DNA of 64,000 nucleotides from an uncultured Bacteroidota bacterium (GCA_913057235.1 CAJXNI010000011.1:1-64000); one strand, 5' to 3'. Numbered from the stretch's first letter, positions 50,512 through 59,617 are shown. The notes: generated by a model not told the origin, from the letters alone. Made by a program: numbers and translations.

Positions 50512-52692
50512 TCACAAATCTTGCAGGCTCTTAAGCAGATTGCGCACCGCCTGGTAATCCTCTACCGAGTAGCGGGCGCGGCTGGCGCCTTTTCCAACCT
50601 TTAGGGTGTAGGCTGTTTCAGGCAGGCTGGCAAAAGTGTCTTCATCAGTGCGGTCATCACCTAAGGCCAGGGTAAAATCAGGTTCTAGTTTCTGGTGTAA
50701 TTTCTGGGCAATGGTGCCTTTGTTTACGGCATTGGGTTTTACTTCTACCACGTGGTTGCCGTGCAGTACCTGTAGCCTTTGTTGCTCCATAAAGTGCTTG
50801 AGGTGGCTGTTAAGCTCGGCACTACGCAACTCTCCTAAACCTTTTTCCACTTTGCGGTAGTGCCATACCAGCGCATGACGCTTCTCTTCTAAAAAGGACC
50901 CCGGGGTACGGTCTACGTAAAAATTAATGATTTTTCGAGCCTCTTCTTTCCACTCAGGCTGCACCAGCTCCGGGTTTAGTTGCCAGTCGGCATCTTTTTC
51001 TTTGGTCCAAATACCGTGTTCGGCCACCAGTTTTACTGGTAAGTGCGCCAGCCATTCGCCAAGGGTATCTGCCTTGCGGCCACTAATGATTACCAAGTGA
51101 TTTTTAGGGTCATTACCCAGCTCCTGCAAAAGGCTATTTAATTCCTCATCGGGCTTGCAGGCTAAAGGGTCAATGTGAAAAGGCACCAGCGTACCGTCAT
51201 AATCTAGCAATAATAGCCTAGTGGCACTTTTCTGGTATTCTTTTAAAAGTTGTGCTTGCCGCGATGGTGCAAGCTGCAGTGTATCAAGGCGGTGTTGTTT
51301 GCTTTTCACCCATTGCAGGTTGCCAATAAAGAGTTCTACCCAATTAAAAATGGTGTACTTCTGCAAACTTTGCTGCATCACTTCAATATGCTGGCGCTGC
51401 TCTTCTTTAGGCATGGTGAGGGCCTTTTTAAGGGTATCGGCCATAGCCTGTAAATCATTAGGGTTAACCAACAAAGCGTCTGATAGCTCTTTGGCTGAAC
51501 CTGCCATTTCACTTAAAACCAACACCCCGGTTTTATGCGGCCGCGAGGCAATGTATTCCTTGCAAACCAGATTCATACCATCCCGCAAAGGGGTAATCAT
51601 AGCTACGTCACTCAAGCGGTAAAAAGCCGACAGGGCCGGTAGGGGGTAGCTGCGGTAGAAATAGTGAATGGGGGTCCAGCTAATGCGTCCGTATTTAGAG
51701 TTTATTTGGCCTACCAATTGGTCTACTTCCTCTTTTAGTTCTTGATAACTGGGCACGGCATCGCGCGAGGGAACCACTATCAGCAGTAGTGATACTTTTT
51801 CTTGGTACTGCGGGTTTTGTTCTAAAAACAGGTCAAAAGCTTGCAAGCGCTTGGGAATACCTTTGGAGTAATCGAGGCGATCTACCGATAGAACCACCTG
51901 TGTGGCGCCAAAGCTTTTACGGTACCGCTCCATCCGTTCTTCGGTTGGAGAACTTACTGCGTTTTGCGCAAACTTTTCATAGTCAATACCCATGGGCAGT
52001 GAGTCCGCCACTACTAAACGGTCTTCCAACTGAATCTCATTGCGGTTGTAATCATAGCCCGCTAAACGGTGTACCGAACTAAGAAAGTGGCGCATATCAT
52101 CATAGGTATGAAAACCCACATAATCAGCGCCTAGCATGCCATCTAGCAGCGCCCTGCGCCAGGGGAGCATTCTAAAAACCTCGTAAGAAGGGAAGGGGAT
52201 GTGCTGAAAAAAACCAATGGTGATATCAGGTTGCGCCTGGCGTAGCATGCGGGGAACCAGCAAAAGTTGATAATCATGCACCCACACAATGTCGCCTGGC
52301 TCTAGGCTTTCTAAAATACGGTTGGCAAATTTTCGGTTAGCGGCTTCATAGGCCCGCCACATTTCCTCGCTGTAGCGGATGTACTGCACAAAATAATGAA
52401 AGGCGGGCCAAAGGGTTTGGTTACTAAAACCCAGGTAGTACTCATCCACTTCCTGCGGAGTGAGAAATACGGGTTTCATGCTTTCCCGGGCTAAGCCAGC
52501 CGTAATTTCCCCTTTTACCGAATCTTCCTCAAAGGCTGCTCCGGGCCAGCCAATCCAAATGTTGTTGCCCTCTTTGTAAATGCTGCCCAGGCCGGTGGCC
52601 AAACCGCCTTCACTGGCCTTAAAACGGTAGCCTTCCTGATTTCGCTCAATTCTAACCGGTAGGCGGTTAGAAACAATGATGGTTTTTCCCAT
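50512..52692 (-). CDS. otsAB: Bifunctional trehalose-6-phosphate synthase/phosphatase
   Basis: This is a 726-residue fusion. The N-terminal GT20 domain (about 1-470) makes trehalose 6-phosphate from UDP-glucose and glucose 6-phosphate: VSNRLPVRI, ASEGGLATGL, VWVHDYQLLLVPRMLR near 130, RLDYSKGIPKR near 255 and DGMNLVCKEY near 355. The C-terminal HAD phosphatase (about 485-726) starts LLLLDYDGTLVPF and contains ALGDDRTDEDTF near 675. Fused forms are common in Bacteroidota. The ppa gene upstream makes pyrophosphatase. A GH15 hydrolase lies nearby. Confidence 0.94.
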   Translation of the reverse strand: MGKTIIVSNRLPVRIERNQEGYRFKASEGGLATGLGSIYKEGNNIWIGWPGAAFEEDSVKGEITAGLARESMKPVFLTPQEVDEYYLGFSNQTLWPAFHYFVQYIRYSEEMWRAYEAANRKFANRILESLEPGDIVWVHDYQLLLVPRMLRQAQPDITIGFFQHIPFPSYEVFRMLPWRRALLDGMLGADYVGFHTYDDMRHFLSSVHRLAGYDYNRNEIQLEDRLVVADSLPMGIDYEKFAQNAVSSPTEERMERYRKSFGATQVVLSVDRLDYSKGIPKRLQAFDLFLEQNPQYQEKVSLLLIVVPSRDAVPSYQELKEEVDQLVGQINSKYGRISWTPIHYFYRSYPLPALSAFYRLSDVAMITPLRDGMNLVCKEYIASRPHKTGVLVLSEMAGSAKELSDALLVNPNDLQAMADTLKKALTMPKEEQRQHIEVMQQSLQKYTIFNWVELFIGNLQWVKSKQHRLDTLQLAPSRQAQLLKEYQKSATRLLLLDYDGTLVPFHIDPLACKPDEELNSLLQELGNDPKNHLVIISGRKADTLGEWLAHLPVKLVAEHGIWTKEKDADWQLNPELVQPEWKEEARKIINFYVDRTPGSFLEEKRHALVWHYRKVEKGLGELRSAELNSHLKHFMEQQRLQVLHGNHVVEVKPNAVNKGTIAQKLHQKLEPDFTLALGDDRTDEDTFASLPETAYTLKVGKGASRARYSVEDYQAVRNLLKSLQDL

Positions 52693-52787
52693 TTCCTTTT
52701 TTATCTATCTCAATAATAAGAAATTAAGGAGGGAAAGCCTTTCCCCAGAGCCGTTAAAATTAGATTAAGCTCTAAGTCAAATTGCGA

Positions 52788-53318
52788 CTAGCTAAACTTG
52801 GTTTTATAATCGGCTATAGCCTGATTAATTACTTCATGGGCGGTAACATGGTCTTGGAAATCTTCTACTACCACTTCTTTGTTTTCTAATTTTTTATAGT
52901 CTTCAAAAAAGCTACGCAGCTCCCGTAGAGAGTGTTCCGGCAGCTCATTAATGTGGTTAAAATGATTCACGCTCATGTCATTGGCGGCCACGGCAATAAT
53001 TTTGTCGTCCATCTCACCCCCGTCCATCATGCGCATAACACCTAACACCTTGGCTTCCACCAGGCACATGGGTACAATTTCAATTTGGGAAAGCACCAGA
53101 ATATCCAGGGGGTCGCCATCATCGCAATAAGTTTGCGGAATAAAACCGTAATTGGCGGGGTAGTTTATGGAAGAGTAGAGCACACGGTCTAGAATAAGCA
53201 TGCCCGATTCTTTGTCGAGCTCATATTTAGCACGGCAGTTTTTAGGAATTTCAATAATGCCACGTACCGTTTCCGGGGCATTTTCACCTATGGATACACT
53301 GTGCCAGGGATTAGTCAT
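52788..53318 (-). CDS. ppa: Inorganic pyrophosphatase, family I
   Basis: This 176-residue soluble enzyme hydrolyses pyrophosphate to phosphate and so drives biosynthesis. The metal-binding signature [10 protein letters not shown] is near 65-74, with conserved KYELDKESG near 30-38, [11 protein letters not shown] near 53-63 and DDKIIAV near 104. It has the family's usual length. A TAAGTTTG promoter element lies 23 bases upstream. It precedes otsAB on the same strand with a 95-base gap. Confidence 0.94.
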   Translation of the reverse strand: MTNPWHSVSIGENAPETVRGIIEIPKNCRAKYELDKESGMLILDRVLYSSINYPANYGFIPQTYCDDGDPLDILVLSQIEIVPMCLVEAKVLGVMRMMDGGEMDDKIIAVAANDMSVNHFNHINELPEHSLRELRSFFEDYKKLENKEVVVEDFQDHVTAHEVINQAIADYKTKFS

Positions 53319-53341
53319 TTTGGGTGTTTTATTTAGACCTG

Positions 53342-53349
53342 CAAACTTA
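53342..53349 (-). promoter_or_regulatory. Bacteroidota -7 element for ppa
   Basis: The minus strand reads TAAGTTTG, an exact fit to TAnnTTTG, 23 bases before the ppa ATG. Confidence 0.55.
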
Positions 53350-53527
53350 GCCTCTCACTGCTTAAAAACGGGAAAGCTTGCTGGTTTTTTTAGGGCAAAC
53401 CACCAATGTTTAAATTTGTGGTAATTCTGCCAGCCGCTAGGCTTGTACTTGTATTTTAACTAAACTGACAAATTTCCTAAACCTTTAACCCCAGTTTGTA
53501 AGTTTATTTTAGCAATTCCTATTTTCT

Positions 53528-55198
53528 ATGTCGTATTCTAAAAAGAGATCCCGAGAGTCCAGAGCCGCCATAGAGCGCTTGTATATTACCATGCGTCAAT
53601 TAATTATACGCGGTAGTTATAAACCCTCGGGTATTAGTGGCCAGGCGCTAAAGCAGGCCTTGTACAGCTTAAACCCAGAGATTTACGGAGCCATAAATGA
53701 TCCTGAAAAAGTGGAATTAAACGGTTTGTTGTATGTGGCTGAACGCTTGCCCAAAGGCATAGAAGAATGTGCCATTTTAAAGCTTACCGCCAGAGAAGGA
53801 TACGAGCAGGCAGGGCACGCTGCGGTAATGCCTTCTAAACGCAGGCGTAATTGCTACCGCATTGATGAAACCCGCATGTACGTTGAAATGAGCCGTGGCC
53901 GGTCTGATATCTACGACATTCTTACCCACCTCACTTTCTTATTTATAGAAGCCGATAAAATTAAAAGACACGCCATGGACGCCAAGGGGCGGGTGACCAA
54001 CAACTGGCGCTGCCTGGAAAAAACGGTTGAGGCTGAATCGGCTGGAGAGGCCATAGACCCCAAAAAAGCTTTGGTATACCTCAGTAATGTTTTGGGTCGT
54101 ACCATGGGCGAGACCCGCAGGGCCGTAGAACAATTTGAAAAAAGCAAAGGCACCAACAGCCTTTACCATTTTGTGTACTGGCTGGGCCAGATTTCCGTGA
54201 AAGAAAGTAGTGAAGGTCCCACGCGTGAAATTTTCTTCTCGGCCAAATTACGAGACGTAATTGGTCACCACGTGTATGGAGAGGCCTGGGCCAATAATAT
54301 TAAAAGCTTCTTGCACCAAAAAGGCTGGCTTGAGCGCCCACTGCACATCATTAGTGCCAATTTGCACAGCTTTAAAAATACCCTTTACGGTTTAGGGTCC
54401 TTGCCCGATGAGGCCTTTAGCAGTCTGGCAGACCTGGCGAAACAAACGGCTAAGAACCCTCAGTTGGAGCAAACAATTACGGAGTTTGCTTTGAAGAATG
54501 GTTTAACCACTATTCAAGACGTGAATGGCACCAATTTAGACGTGCAAATTATAGACACAGAGGCGTTGGAAGACCTCCCTTTACCAAAGGGTCTTGTTTT
54601 AAAAACCCAGGAAAAGCCACTGTTGTTAGTGATGGATTATGCTTTTGGTGAGCAGGCCTTTGAGTGCATGGACGAGCTTCTTAAGCCTTTTGAACCTTCG
54701 GATGAAGAGTCCATTTCCATGCCCGTGCAGTCTGTTTCCGTAATGGGTAAAGCAGGTATTCTAGCTGGGAAAAAAGGCGATATAATGATCCCCACCGCTC
54801 ATGTTTTTGAAGGTACGGCCGATAACTATCCTTTTTACAATGAGTTGAGACCAGCCCAGTTTAAAGATTTGGGATTGGGCATTTTTGAGGGTCCAATGAT
54901 TACCGTGTTAGGCACTTCGCTCCAAAACCGCGATGTGCTCAATCATTTTTTAAGCAGTACCTGGCGGGCTGTGGGTATTGAAATGGAAGGCGCCCATTAT
55001 CAAAAGGCTATTCAAAGTGCATCTCGCATCCGCAAAAGCGTGCCCGAAAATGTTTCATTACGCTATGCCTATTATGCTTCTGACAATCCTTTAGAGACCG
55101 GCAGCACGCTTTCATCGGGTAGTTTAGGAGCCGAGGGCATTGTACCTACCTACGCCATTACTCAGGAAATTTTGAAACAAATTTTTACAGACGCTTAG
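53528..55198 (+). CDS. DUF6909-like protein with nucleoside-phosphorylase-like C-terminal half
   Basis: This is a 556-residue cytosolic protein. The N-terminal 200 residues are helical and basic (RESRAAIERLYITMRQLIIRG, GRSDIYDILTHLTFLFIEAD) and match no enzyme family I know. The C-terminal half resembles the PNP/UDP phosphorylase superfamily: VMGKAGILAGKKGDIMIPTA near 415, then AVGIEMEGAHYQKAIQS near 482, equivalent to the ribose-contacting ME/DMEsA motif. A nucleoside- or NAD-related salvage reaction is therefore possible. It converges with the NrtR-like regulator gene, overlapping it by 4 bases. The DUF name is from memory and the enzyme role is inferred. Confidence 0.65.
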   Translation: MSYSKKRSRESRAAIERLYITMRQLIIRGSYKPSGISGQALKQALYSLNPEIYGAINDPEKVELNGLLYVAERLPKGIEECAILKLTAREGYEQAGHAAVMPSKRRRNCYRIDETRMYVEMSRGRSDIYDILTHLTFLFIEADKIKRHAMDAKGRVTNNWRCLEKTVEAESAGEAIDPKKALVYLSNVLGRTMGETRRAVEQFEKSKGTNSLYHFVYWLGQISVKESSEGPTREIFFSAKLRDVIGHHVYGEAWANNIKSFLHQKGWLERPLHIISANLHSFKNTLYGLGSLPDEAFSSLADLAKQTAKNPQLEQTITEFALKNGLTTIQDVNGTNLDVQIIDTEALEDLPLPKGLVLKTQEKPLLLVMDYAFGEQAFECMDELLKPFEPSDEESISMPVQSVSVMGKAGILAGKKGDIMIPTAHVFEGTADNYPFYNELRPAQFKDLGLGIFEGPMITVLGTSLQNRDVLNHFLSSTWRAVGIEMEGAHYQKAIQSASRIRKSVPENVSLRYAYYASDNPLETGSTLSSGSLGAEGIVPTYAITQEILKQIFTDA

Positions 55199-55881
55199 AA
55201 TTTAAAATCGTAGCCGCGTAAATTAAGCTTGTTGTACCGTTTTTCATTGAAAGAGTACAGGTGCGAGGGTTTATTGCTGCCGTCCATCTTTTCAGCTTTA
55301 TGCTCATCTATGAGCAGCTTGCTGCGCATAAGTTTTTTATGAAAATTACGCTTATCCAGTTTTTTGCCTAGCGTTTGCTCATAAAGCAAGTGAATTTGAT
55401 TGAAAGAAAATTCCTTCGGCAAAAGCCTAAAACCTATAGGGCGGTGCTTTACTCTGCGTTTAAGGCGCTCTTGGGCAAAATCAAAAATCTGGTTGTGGTC
55501 ATACACCAAATCAGGCATCTCTTTTGGGCGAATCCATTGGTAACCGGCTGCTGGCTTACGCTCCATAAGCTCATGCTTTATTAAGCTGTAATGGGCAATA
55601 TTTACCACCCGGCCTTCTGGTTTTCGGTAGAGCTTAGAAAAGGCGTTGAGCTGCTCCAGGTAGTAATCACTCAAACCCAAGCTTTCCGTTAAAACTGCTG
55701 CAGCTGCGTCCTCTACAGATTGGTCGGGTTTAACCATGGTGGTGGGTAGCATAGGGGCACCTTTGTAAGGTTCCTGAGGCTTTTGCCCAATCAGCGTCAA
55801 GAGGTTTTCACCGTCAAAACCATATACCACCAAGCTGGTACTCAGGGCTACTTGAAAATAAGAAGAATCGTGTGTACTCAT
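55195..55881 (-). CDS. NrtR-like Nudix-domain transcriptional regulator
   Basis: This is a 228-residue protein with an N-terminal Nudix-fold sensor (SLVVYGFDGENLLTLIG, then MLPTTMVKPDQSVEDAAAAVLTESLGL near 44-70). The Nudix box has lost the catalytic RExxEE, as expected for a ligand sensor. A C-terminal winged helix begins near 155 (FRLLPKEFSFNQIHLLYEQTLGK and DKRNFHKKLMRSKLL). Family members regulate NAD or sugar (for example arabinose) genes by binding ADP-ribose or similar. A perfect 17-bp palindrome touches its start codon, implying autoregulation. It faces the phosphorylase-like gene. Confidence 0.87.
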   Translation of the reverse strand: MSTHDSSYFQVALSTSLVVYGFDGENLLTLIGQKPQEPYKGAPMLPTTMVKPDQSVEDAAAAVLTESLGLSDYYLEQLNAFSKLYRKPEGRVVNIAHYSLIKHELMERKPAAGYQWIRPKEMPDLVYDHNQIFDFAQERLKRRVKHRPIGFRLLPKEFSFNQIHLLYEQTLGKKLDKRNFHKKLMRSKLLIDEHKAEKMDGSNKPSHLYSFNEKRYNKLNLRGYDFKF

Positions 55882-55882
55882 A

Positions 55883-55899
55883 AGTGTAAATATTACACT
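55883..55899. promoter_or_regulatory. Perfect palindrome at the regulator start, candidate NrtR-type operator
   Basis: AGTGTAAATATTACACT is a 17-bp palindrome (7-bp arms, ATA centre) ending one base before the start codon of the Nudix-type regulator. Its length and symmetry fit a winged-helix dimer site. No second copy was seen upstream of the phosphorylase-like gene at 53.5 kb. Confidence 0.6.
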
Positions 55900-55947
55900 A
55901 AGTTAATTAATTAAAGAAAAGGGCTGGTTTCAATTACTTTATAAAAC

Positions 55948-56763
55948 CTATACCGCTACGTTAAATTCCCGCAAGGCTTGATTGAGCGATGTTTTTTTAT
56001 TCGTACTCTCTTTGCGCTCCCCAATAATAAGCGCGCAGGGTACATTGTATTCACCCGCCTTAAATTTTTTAGGATAGCTGCCGGGTATCACTACGCTGCG
56101 AGGGGGTATATGCCCTTTAATTTCTTGGGGCTCATCACCGGTAACATCAATTATTTTGGTGGAGGCGGTGAGCACTACATTCGCTCCCAGCACCGCTTCT
56201 TTTCCTACCCTAATGCCTTCTACCACTATGCAGCGTGAGCCAATAAAACAGTTGTCTTCAATTATTACCGGGCTGGCTTGGACGGGTTCTAAAACACCCC
56301 CAATTCCCACACCTCCGCTAAGGTGCACGTTTTTACCTATTTGCGCGCAACTGCCCACGGTAGCCCAGGTATCAACCATGCTGCCTTCGCCTACATAGGC
56401 ACCAATATTTACATAGCTGGGCATTAGCACCACTCCGGCACTTATGTAAGCCCCGTAACGAGCTACAGCGTGCGGTACCACGCGTATACCGAGTTCTTGG
56501 TAATTGTTTTTTAAAGGAATTTTATCGTGAAATTCCAGTGGACCTGCTTCCAAAGCTTCCATTTTGCGGGTAGGGAAATAAAGAATCACCGCTTTTTTAA
56601 CCCACTCATTTACCTGCCAGCCTTGGCTGGTGGGCTCTGCACAGCGCAGTTTTCCTTTGTCTATTTGTTCCAGCGTGTTTTCAATGGCTTGCAAATATTC
56701 GGGTTGCTTGAGCAATTCGCGGTTTTCCCAGGCCTCTTCAATCTTTTTAGCAATGGTTTCCAT
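55948..56763 (-). CDS. dapD: 2,3,4,5-tetrahydropyridine-2,6-dicarboxylate N-succinyltransferase
   Basis: This enzyme of lysine and diaminopimelate synthesis transfers succinyl from CoA. The 271-residue left-handed beta-helix shows hexapeptide repeats from about 100 to 230 (GAYISAGVVLMPSYVNIGAYVGEGSMVDTW in part, then IGKNVHLSGGVGIGGVLEP). The N-terminal helical domain and the C-terminal PCALIIGERK segment are typical. Using DapD implies the succinylase route to mDAP, consistent with an mDAP-type cell wall and the Mpl gene. It is divergent from ruvX. Confidence 0.94.
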   Translation of the reverse strand: METIAKKIEEAWENRELLKQPEYLQAIENTLEQIDKGKLRCAEPTSQGWQVNEWVKKAVILYFPTRKMEALEAGPLEFHDKIPLKNNYQELGIRVVPHAVARYGAYISAGVVLMPSYVNIGAYVGEGSMVDTWATVGSCAQIGKNVHLSGGVGIGGVLEPVQASPVIIEDNCFIGSRCIVVEGIRVGKEAVLGANVVLTASTKIIDVTGDEPQEIKGHIPPRSVVIPGSYPKKFKAGEYNVPCALIIGERKESTNKKTSLNQALREFNVAV

Positions 56764-56806
56764 AAAGCTTTTTTTCTCTCCTTATTTTAGCCGCAAAATA
56801 AAGGCT

Positions 56807-57223
56807 TTGGCGCAACTTATTGCCCTAGATATAGGTGAAAAACGTACGGGTATTGCAGAAACTGATGAACTGCAAATTATTGCCTCCCCTAAAGAAACGG
56901 TGCTTACCAAGCAGCTTTTAACCCACTTGCAAAACTGGCTTTCGCCCGAAAGGGTAGAAGCCTTTATTCTAGGGTACCCGCTAAACTTGCAAGGCCAAGC
57001 TACTGATAATACTCAGCGCGTATTGGATTGGAAAGCACGTCTAGAAAAGCACTTTAAACCAGTGCCAGTAGTTTTGCACGATGAGCGCTTTACCAGTAAA
57101 ATGGCCGCTCTATCGCTGGTGAAAAGTGGGGTGAAGAAAAAGAAGCGGCAGCAAAAAGGCGCTTTAGACGCGGTGAGTGCAGCTCTGATTTTAGAAGACT
57201 ATCTTAAAGCAAAAGGTCTTTAA
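56807..57223 (+). CDS. ruvX: RuvX/YqgF: putative pre-16S rRNA nuclease / Holliday junction resolvase family
   Basis: This is a protein of about 138 residues of the RNase H fold. The N-terminal strand LIALDIGEKRTGIA has the first conserved Asp. LGYPLNLQGQ near 51-60, VLHDERFTS near 87-95 (Glu) and GALDAVSAALILEDYL near 119 (Asp) complete the set. It matures the 5' end of 16S rRNA in E. coli. The likely start is TTG at 56807. The only upstream ATG in frame (56753) would overlap the start of dapD on the other strand. Confidence 0.88.
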   Translation: MAQLIALDIGEKRTGIAETDELQIIASPKETVLTKQLLTHLQNWLSPERVEAFILGYPLNLQGQATDNTQRVLDWKARLEKHFKPVPVVLHDERFTSKMAALSLVKSGVKKKKRQQKGALDAVSAALILEDYLKAKGL

Positions 57224-57252
57224 CGCACTTTTTTATTAGACCATGGTTACTG

Positions 57253-57260
57253 TACCTTTG
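57253..57260 (+). promoter_or_regulatory. Bacteroidota -7 element for def
   Basis: TACCTTTG is an exact TAnnTTTG match 17 bases before the def ATG. It probably drives the def-TPR-DUF5606-mazG run, whose genes overlap or nearly touch. Confidence 0.65.
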
Positions 57261-57277
57261 CCAAAAGAATTTTTTGA

Positions 57278-57850
57278 ATGATTTACCCTATTGTTGCCTA
57301 CGGAGATCCCGTTTTACGTGAAAAATGTAAGCCGGTTGAAAACAGCGAGGAACTGCAAGCGATAATTGAAAATATGTGGGAAACCATGCAGGCAGCGCAT
57401 GGAGTTGGCTTGGCGGCCCCTCAGATAGGCAAGGCTATTAGGGTTTTTGTGGTAGACACCAGCGGTTTTGTAGAGGAAGGTGAGCAAGACCCAGAAGGGC
57501 TAGGTGATTTTAGGCAGGTGTTTATCAATGCGCAAATTGAAGATTCTTCTGAAGAAGAGTTTGCCTTTAATGAAGGTTGCTTAAGCATACCGGAGGTGCG
57601 CGGAGATGTGGATCGTCCAGAGGAAATTACCATCCGATACCGCGATGCCGAATGGAATGAGCATGTAGAAACCTTTAACGGTTTAAAGGGGCGCGTTATT
57701 CAGCATGAGTACGATCATATTGAGGGTAAGCTTTTCACAGATTACCTCAGTCCGCTGCGCAAAAACATGTTGAAAAAACGCTTAGGCAATATTTCAGCCG
57801 GAAAAATTAACGTAGGCTACCGCATGCGTTTTCCAAAAGCAAAGCGATGA
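57278..57850 (+). CDS. def: Peptide deformylase
   Basis: This metalloenzyme removes the formyl group from new proteins. All three motifs are present: GVGLAAPQIG near 45-54, EGCLSIPEV near 107-115 (Cys metal ligand) and QHEYDHIEG near 149-157 (two His ligands and catalytic Glu). A short acidic insert follows the first motif (EEGEQDPEGLGDF). The 190-residue length is usual for the phylum. It overlaps the next gene by 4 bases. Confidence 0.95.
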   Translation: MIYPIVAYGDPVLREKCKPVENSEELQAIIENMWETMQAAHGVGLAAPQIGKAIRVFVVDTSGFVEEGEQDPEGLGDFRQVFINAQIEDSSEEEFAFNEGCLSIPEVRGDVDRPEEITIRYRDAEWNEHVETFNGLKGRVIQHEYDHIEGKLFTDYLSPLRKNMLKKRLGNISAGKINVGYRMRFPKAKR

Positions 57851-58398
57851 GAAAGTTAGGACTTTTGTTGCTGGCCTTGGGTTTGAACTGGGCCTGCAGC
57901 TCAGGTGGTAATAATACTGATGCCAAAACCCAGAGCGAGCAGTTAACCCAAATTAATGGTTACGAGGAGCAAATGTTGGCACAGGAATCTTTAGATACGC
58001 TATTGGCCCGTAAAATGGCTATGGCCTATACCCGTTATGTAGAAGATTTTCCGCAAGATACTTTGGTGCCCATCATGCTTAAAAAGCAAGGCGATCTTTA
58101 TGCTGCCTGGCCAGGGCACAGCCAAAAAGCACTAGCCGCTTATCAAACTTTAGTGGAAGAGCACCAAGACCACCCAGTAACCCCACCCGCTCTTTTTGCT
58201 GCCGCTTTTGTGTATGAAGCGCAAGGTGATTTTAAGCGTCAAGCGGGCGCCTACCGCATGTTTCTGCGTCAATACCCCAACCATCCGCTGGCAAGCGATG
58301 CTAAAAACCTTTTGGTGATGGCCACTGACCGCAAACAAAGCGACCTGGACCGGGTAAAACAGTGGAAGCAACAGGCAAAAAAAGATACTACCCAATAA
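57847..58398 (+). CDS. TPR-containing lipoprotein
   Basis: This is a 183-residue lipoprotein with lipobox NWAC near residue 17. A glycine/asparagine linker leads to helical repeats resembling tetratricopeptide units (AYTRYVEDFPQDTLVPIMLKK in part, AALFAAAFVYEAQGDFKRQAG in part, MFLRQYPNHPLASDAKNLL). It looks like a BamD/YfgM-like scaffold but is too short to assign. It is coupled to def by overlap and followed by the DUF5606 gene, an order I believe is conserved in the phylum. Confidence 0.78.
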   Translation: MRKLGLLLLALGLNWACSSGGNNTDAKTQSEQLTQINGYEEQMLAQESLDTLLARKMAMAYTRYVEDFPQDTLVPIMLKKQGDLYAAWPGHSQKALAAYQTLVEEHQDHPVTPPALFAAAFVYEAQGDFKRQAGAYRMFLRQYPNHPLASDAKNLLVMATDRKQSDLDRVKQWKQQAKKDTTQ

Positions 58399-58408
58399 AT
58401 AAGTAAAA

Positions 58409-58840
58409 ATGGATTTAGAAGGAATTTTAGCCATTGGCGGCAAGCCAGGGCTTTACAAATTAGTGGCGCAAAGCCGCACCGGTGTGATTGTGGAATCGCT
58501 TACCGAAAAAAAACGCTTTCCGGTGAGTCAGGCCGGTAATGTAAGTGCCCTTAAAGATATAGCCATTTACACCTACAGTGAAGAAGTGCCTTTATCAGAT
58601 GTGTACCAAAATATTGCTGAAAAAGAGGACTGGGGCACTACTATAAACCCTAAAAAAGTAGGGGCAGAGGAGCTCAAGTCATACATGGAAGAAGTGCTGC
58701 CAGAATACGACCGCGAGCGAGTGTACAACTCTGACCTTAAAAAGCTTTTTAATTGGTACAACCTATTGCACGAGGTTGGCCTGATTAAGCCTGAAGAAGA
58801 AAAATCAGATGAAGAGGCTAAAGCCGATGAAGAAGAATAA
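58409..58840 (+). CDS. DUF5606-domain protein
   Basis: This is a 143-residue cytosolic protein that begins MDLEGILAIGGKPGLYKLVAQS, the hallmark of the DUF5606 family of Bacteroidota. The middle (VYQNIAEKEDWGTTINPKK) and the FNWYNLLHEVGLI end are also conserved. A very acidic tail follows. The function is unknown. It touches mazG directly, with no intergenic base, indicating coupled expression. Confidence 0.85.
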   Translation: MDLEGILAIGGKPGLYKLVAQSRTGVIVESLTEKKRFPVSQAGNVSALKDIAIYTYSEEVPLSDVYQNIAEKEDWGTTINPKKVGAEELKSYMEEVLPEYDRERVYNSDLKKLFNWYNLLHEVGLIKPEEEKSDEEAKADEEE

Positions 58841-59617
58841 ATGAGTCATACACGTCAGGAAAAAATGGAGGCCTTTGGCCGTTTGCTGGATATTATGGAC
58901 GACCTGCGGGAGAAATGTCCGTGGGATCGAAAGCAAACTATGGAAACCCTGAGGCCCTTAAGCATTGAAGAAACCTATGAATTGGGTGACGCCATTTTAG
59001 ACCAGGATTTGGAAGAAGTAAAAAAAGAGGTGGGTGATCTCATGCTGCACTTGGTGTTTTATTCCAAAATTGGTGAAGAAAAGCAGGCTTTTGACGTTGC
59101 GGATGTCATTCACAGTCTTTGTGAAAAATTGATTTCGCGCCACCCCCATATTTATGGCAATGTAGAGGCTAACGATGAAGAAACCGTTAAAGCGAATTGG
59201 GAGAAACTGAAGCTTAAAGAAGGCAAAAAAAGTGTGTTGGAAGGCGTGCCACGTTCACTCCCCGCCATGGTAAAGGCAACCCGCATACAGGAAAAGGCCC
59301 GTGGCGCTGGTTTTGATTGGGAAGAAACCCAGCAAGTTTGGGAAAAGGTACAAGAAGAGCTCAATGAGCTTAAAGCTGAAGTGGTGGCCGGTGATGCCGC
59401 TAAAACAGAGGAAGAGCTAGGAGATTTCATGTTTAGCCTTATTAATTTGAGTCGGTTTTTAAAGGTAGACCCAGAATCAGCCTTAGAGCGCACCAACAAA
59501 AAATTTATAGACCGCTTTACTTACATGGAACAGAAAGTAGCTGAGCAAGGCCAGCAACTTTCAGATCTAAGCTTGACTCAAATGGATGCTTACTGGGAGG
59601 AGGCTAAAAAGCGGTAA
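58841..59617 (+). CDS. mazG: Nucleoside triphosphate pyrophosphohydrolase MazG
   Basis: This enzyme hydrolyses (d)NTPs to monophosphate and pyrophosphate, cleaning damaged nucleotides and affecting stress signalling. Two MazG domains are seen: the first near 20-100 with CPWDRKQTMETLR and the EExxE...ExxD metal motif (SIEETYELGDAI, EVKKEVGDLMLHL), the second near 165-235 (VQEELNELKAEV, KTEEELGDFMFSL). The 258-residue length fits the two-domain form. Confidence 0.94.
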   Translation: MSHTRQEKMEAFGRLLDIMDDLREKCPWDRKQTMETLRPLSIEETYELGDAILDQDLEEVKKEVGDLMLHLVFYSKIGEEKQAFDVADVIHSLCEKLISRHPHIYGNVEANDEETVKANWEKLKLKEGKKSVLEGVPRSLPAMVKATRIQEKARGAGFDWEETQQVWEKVQEELNELKAEVVAGDAAKTEEELGDFMFSLINLSRFLKVDPESALERTNKKFIDRFTYMEQKVAEQGQQLSDLSLTQMDAYWEEAKKR

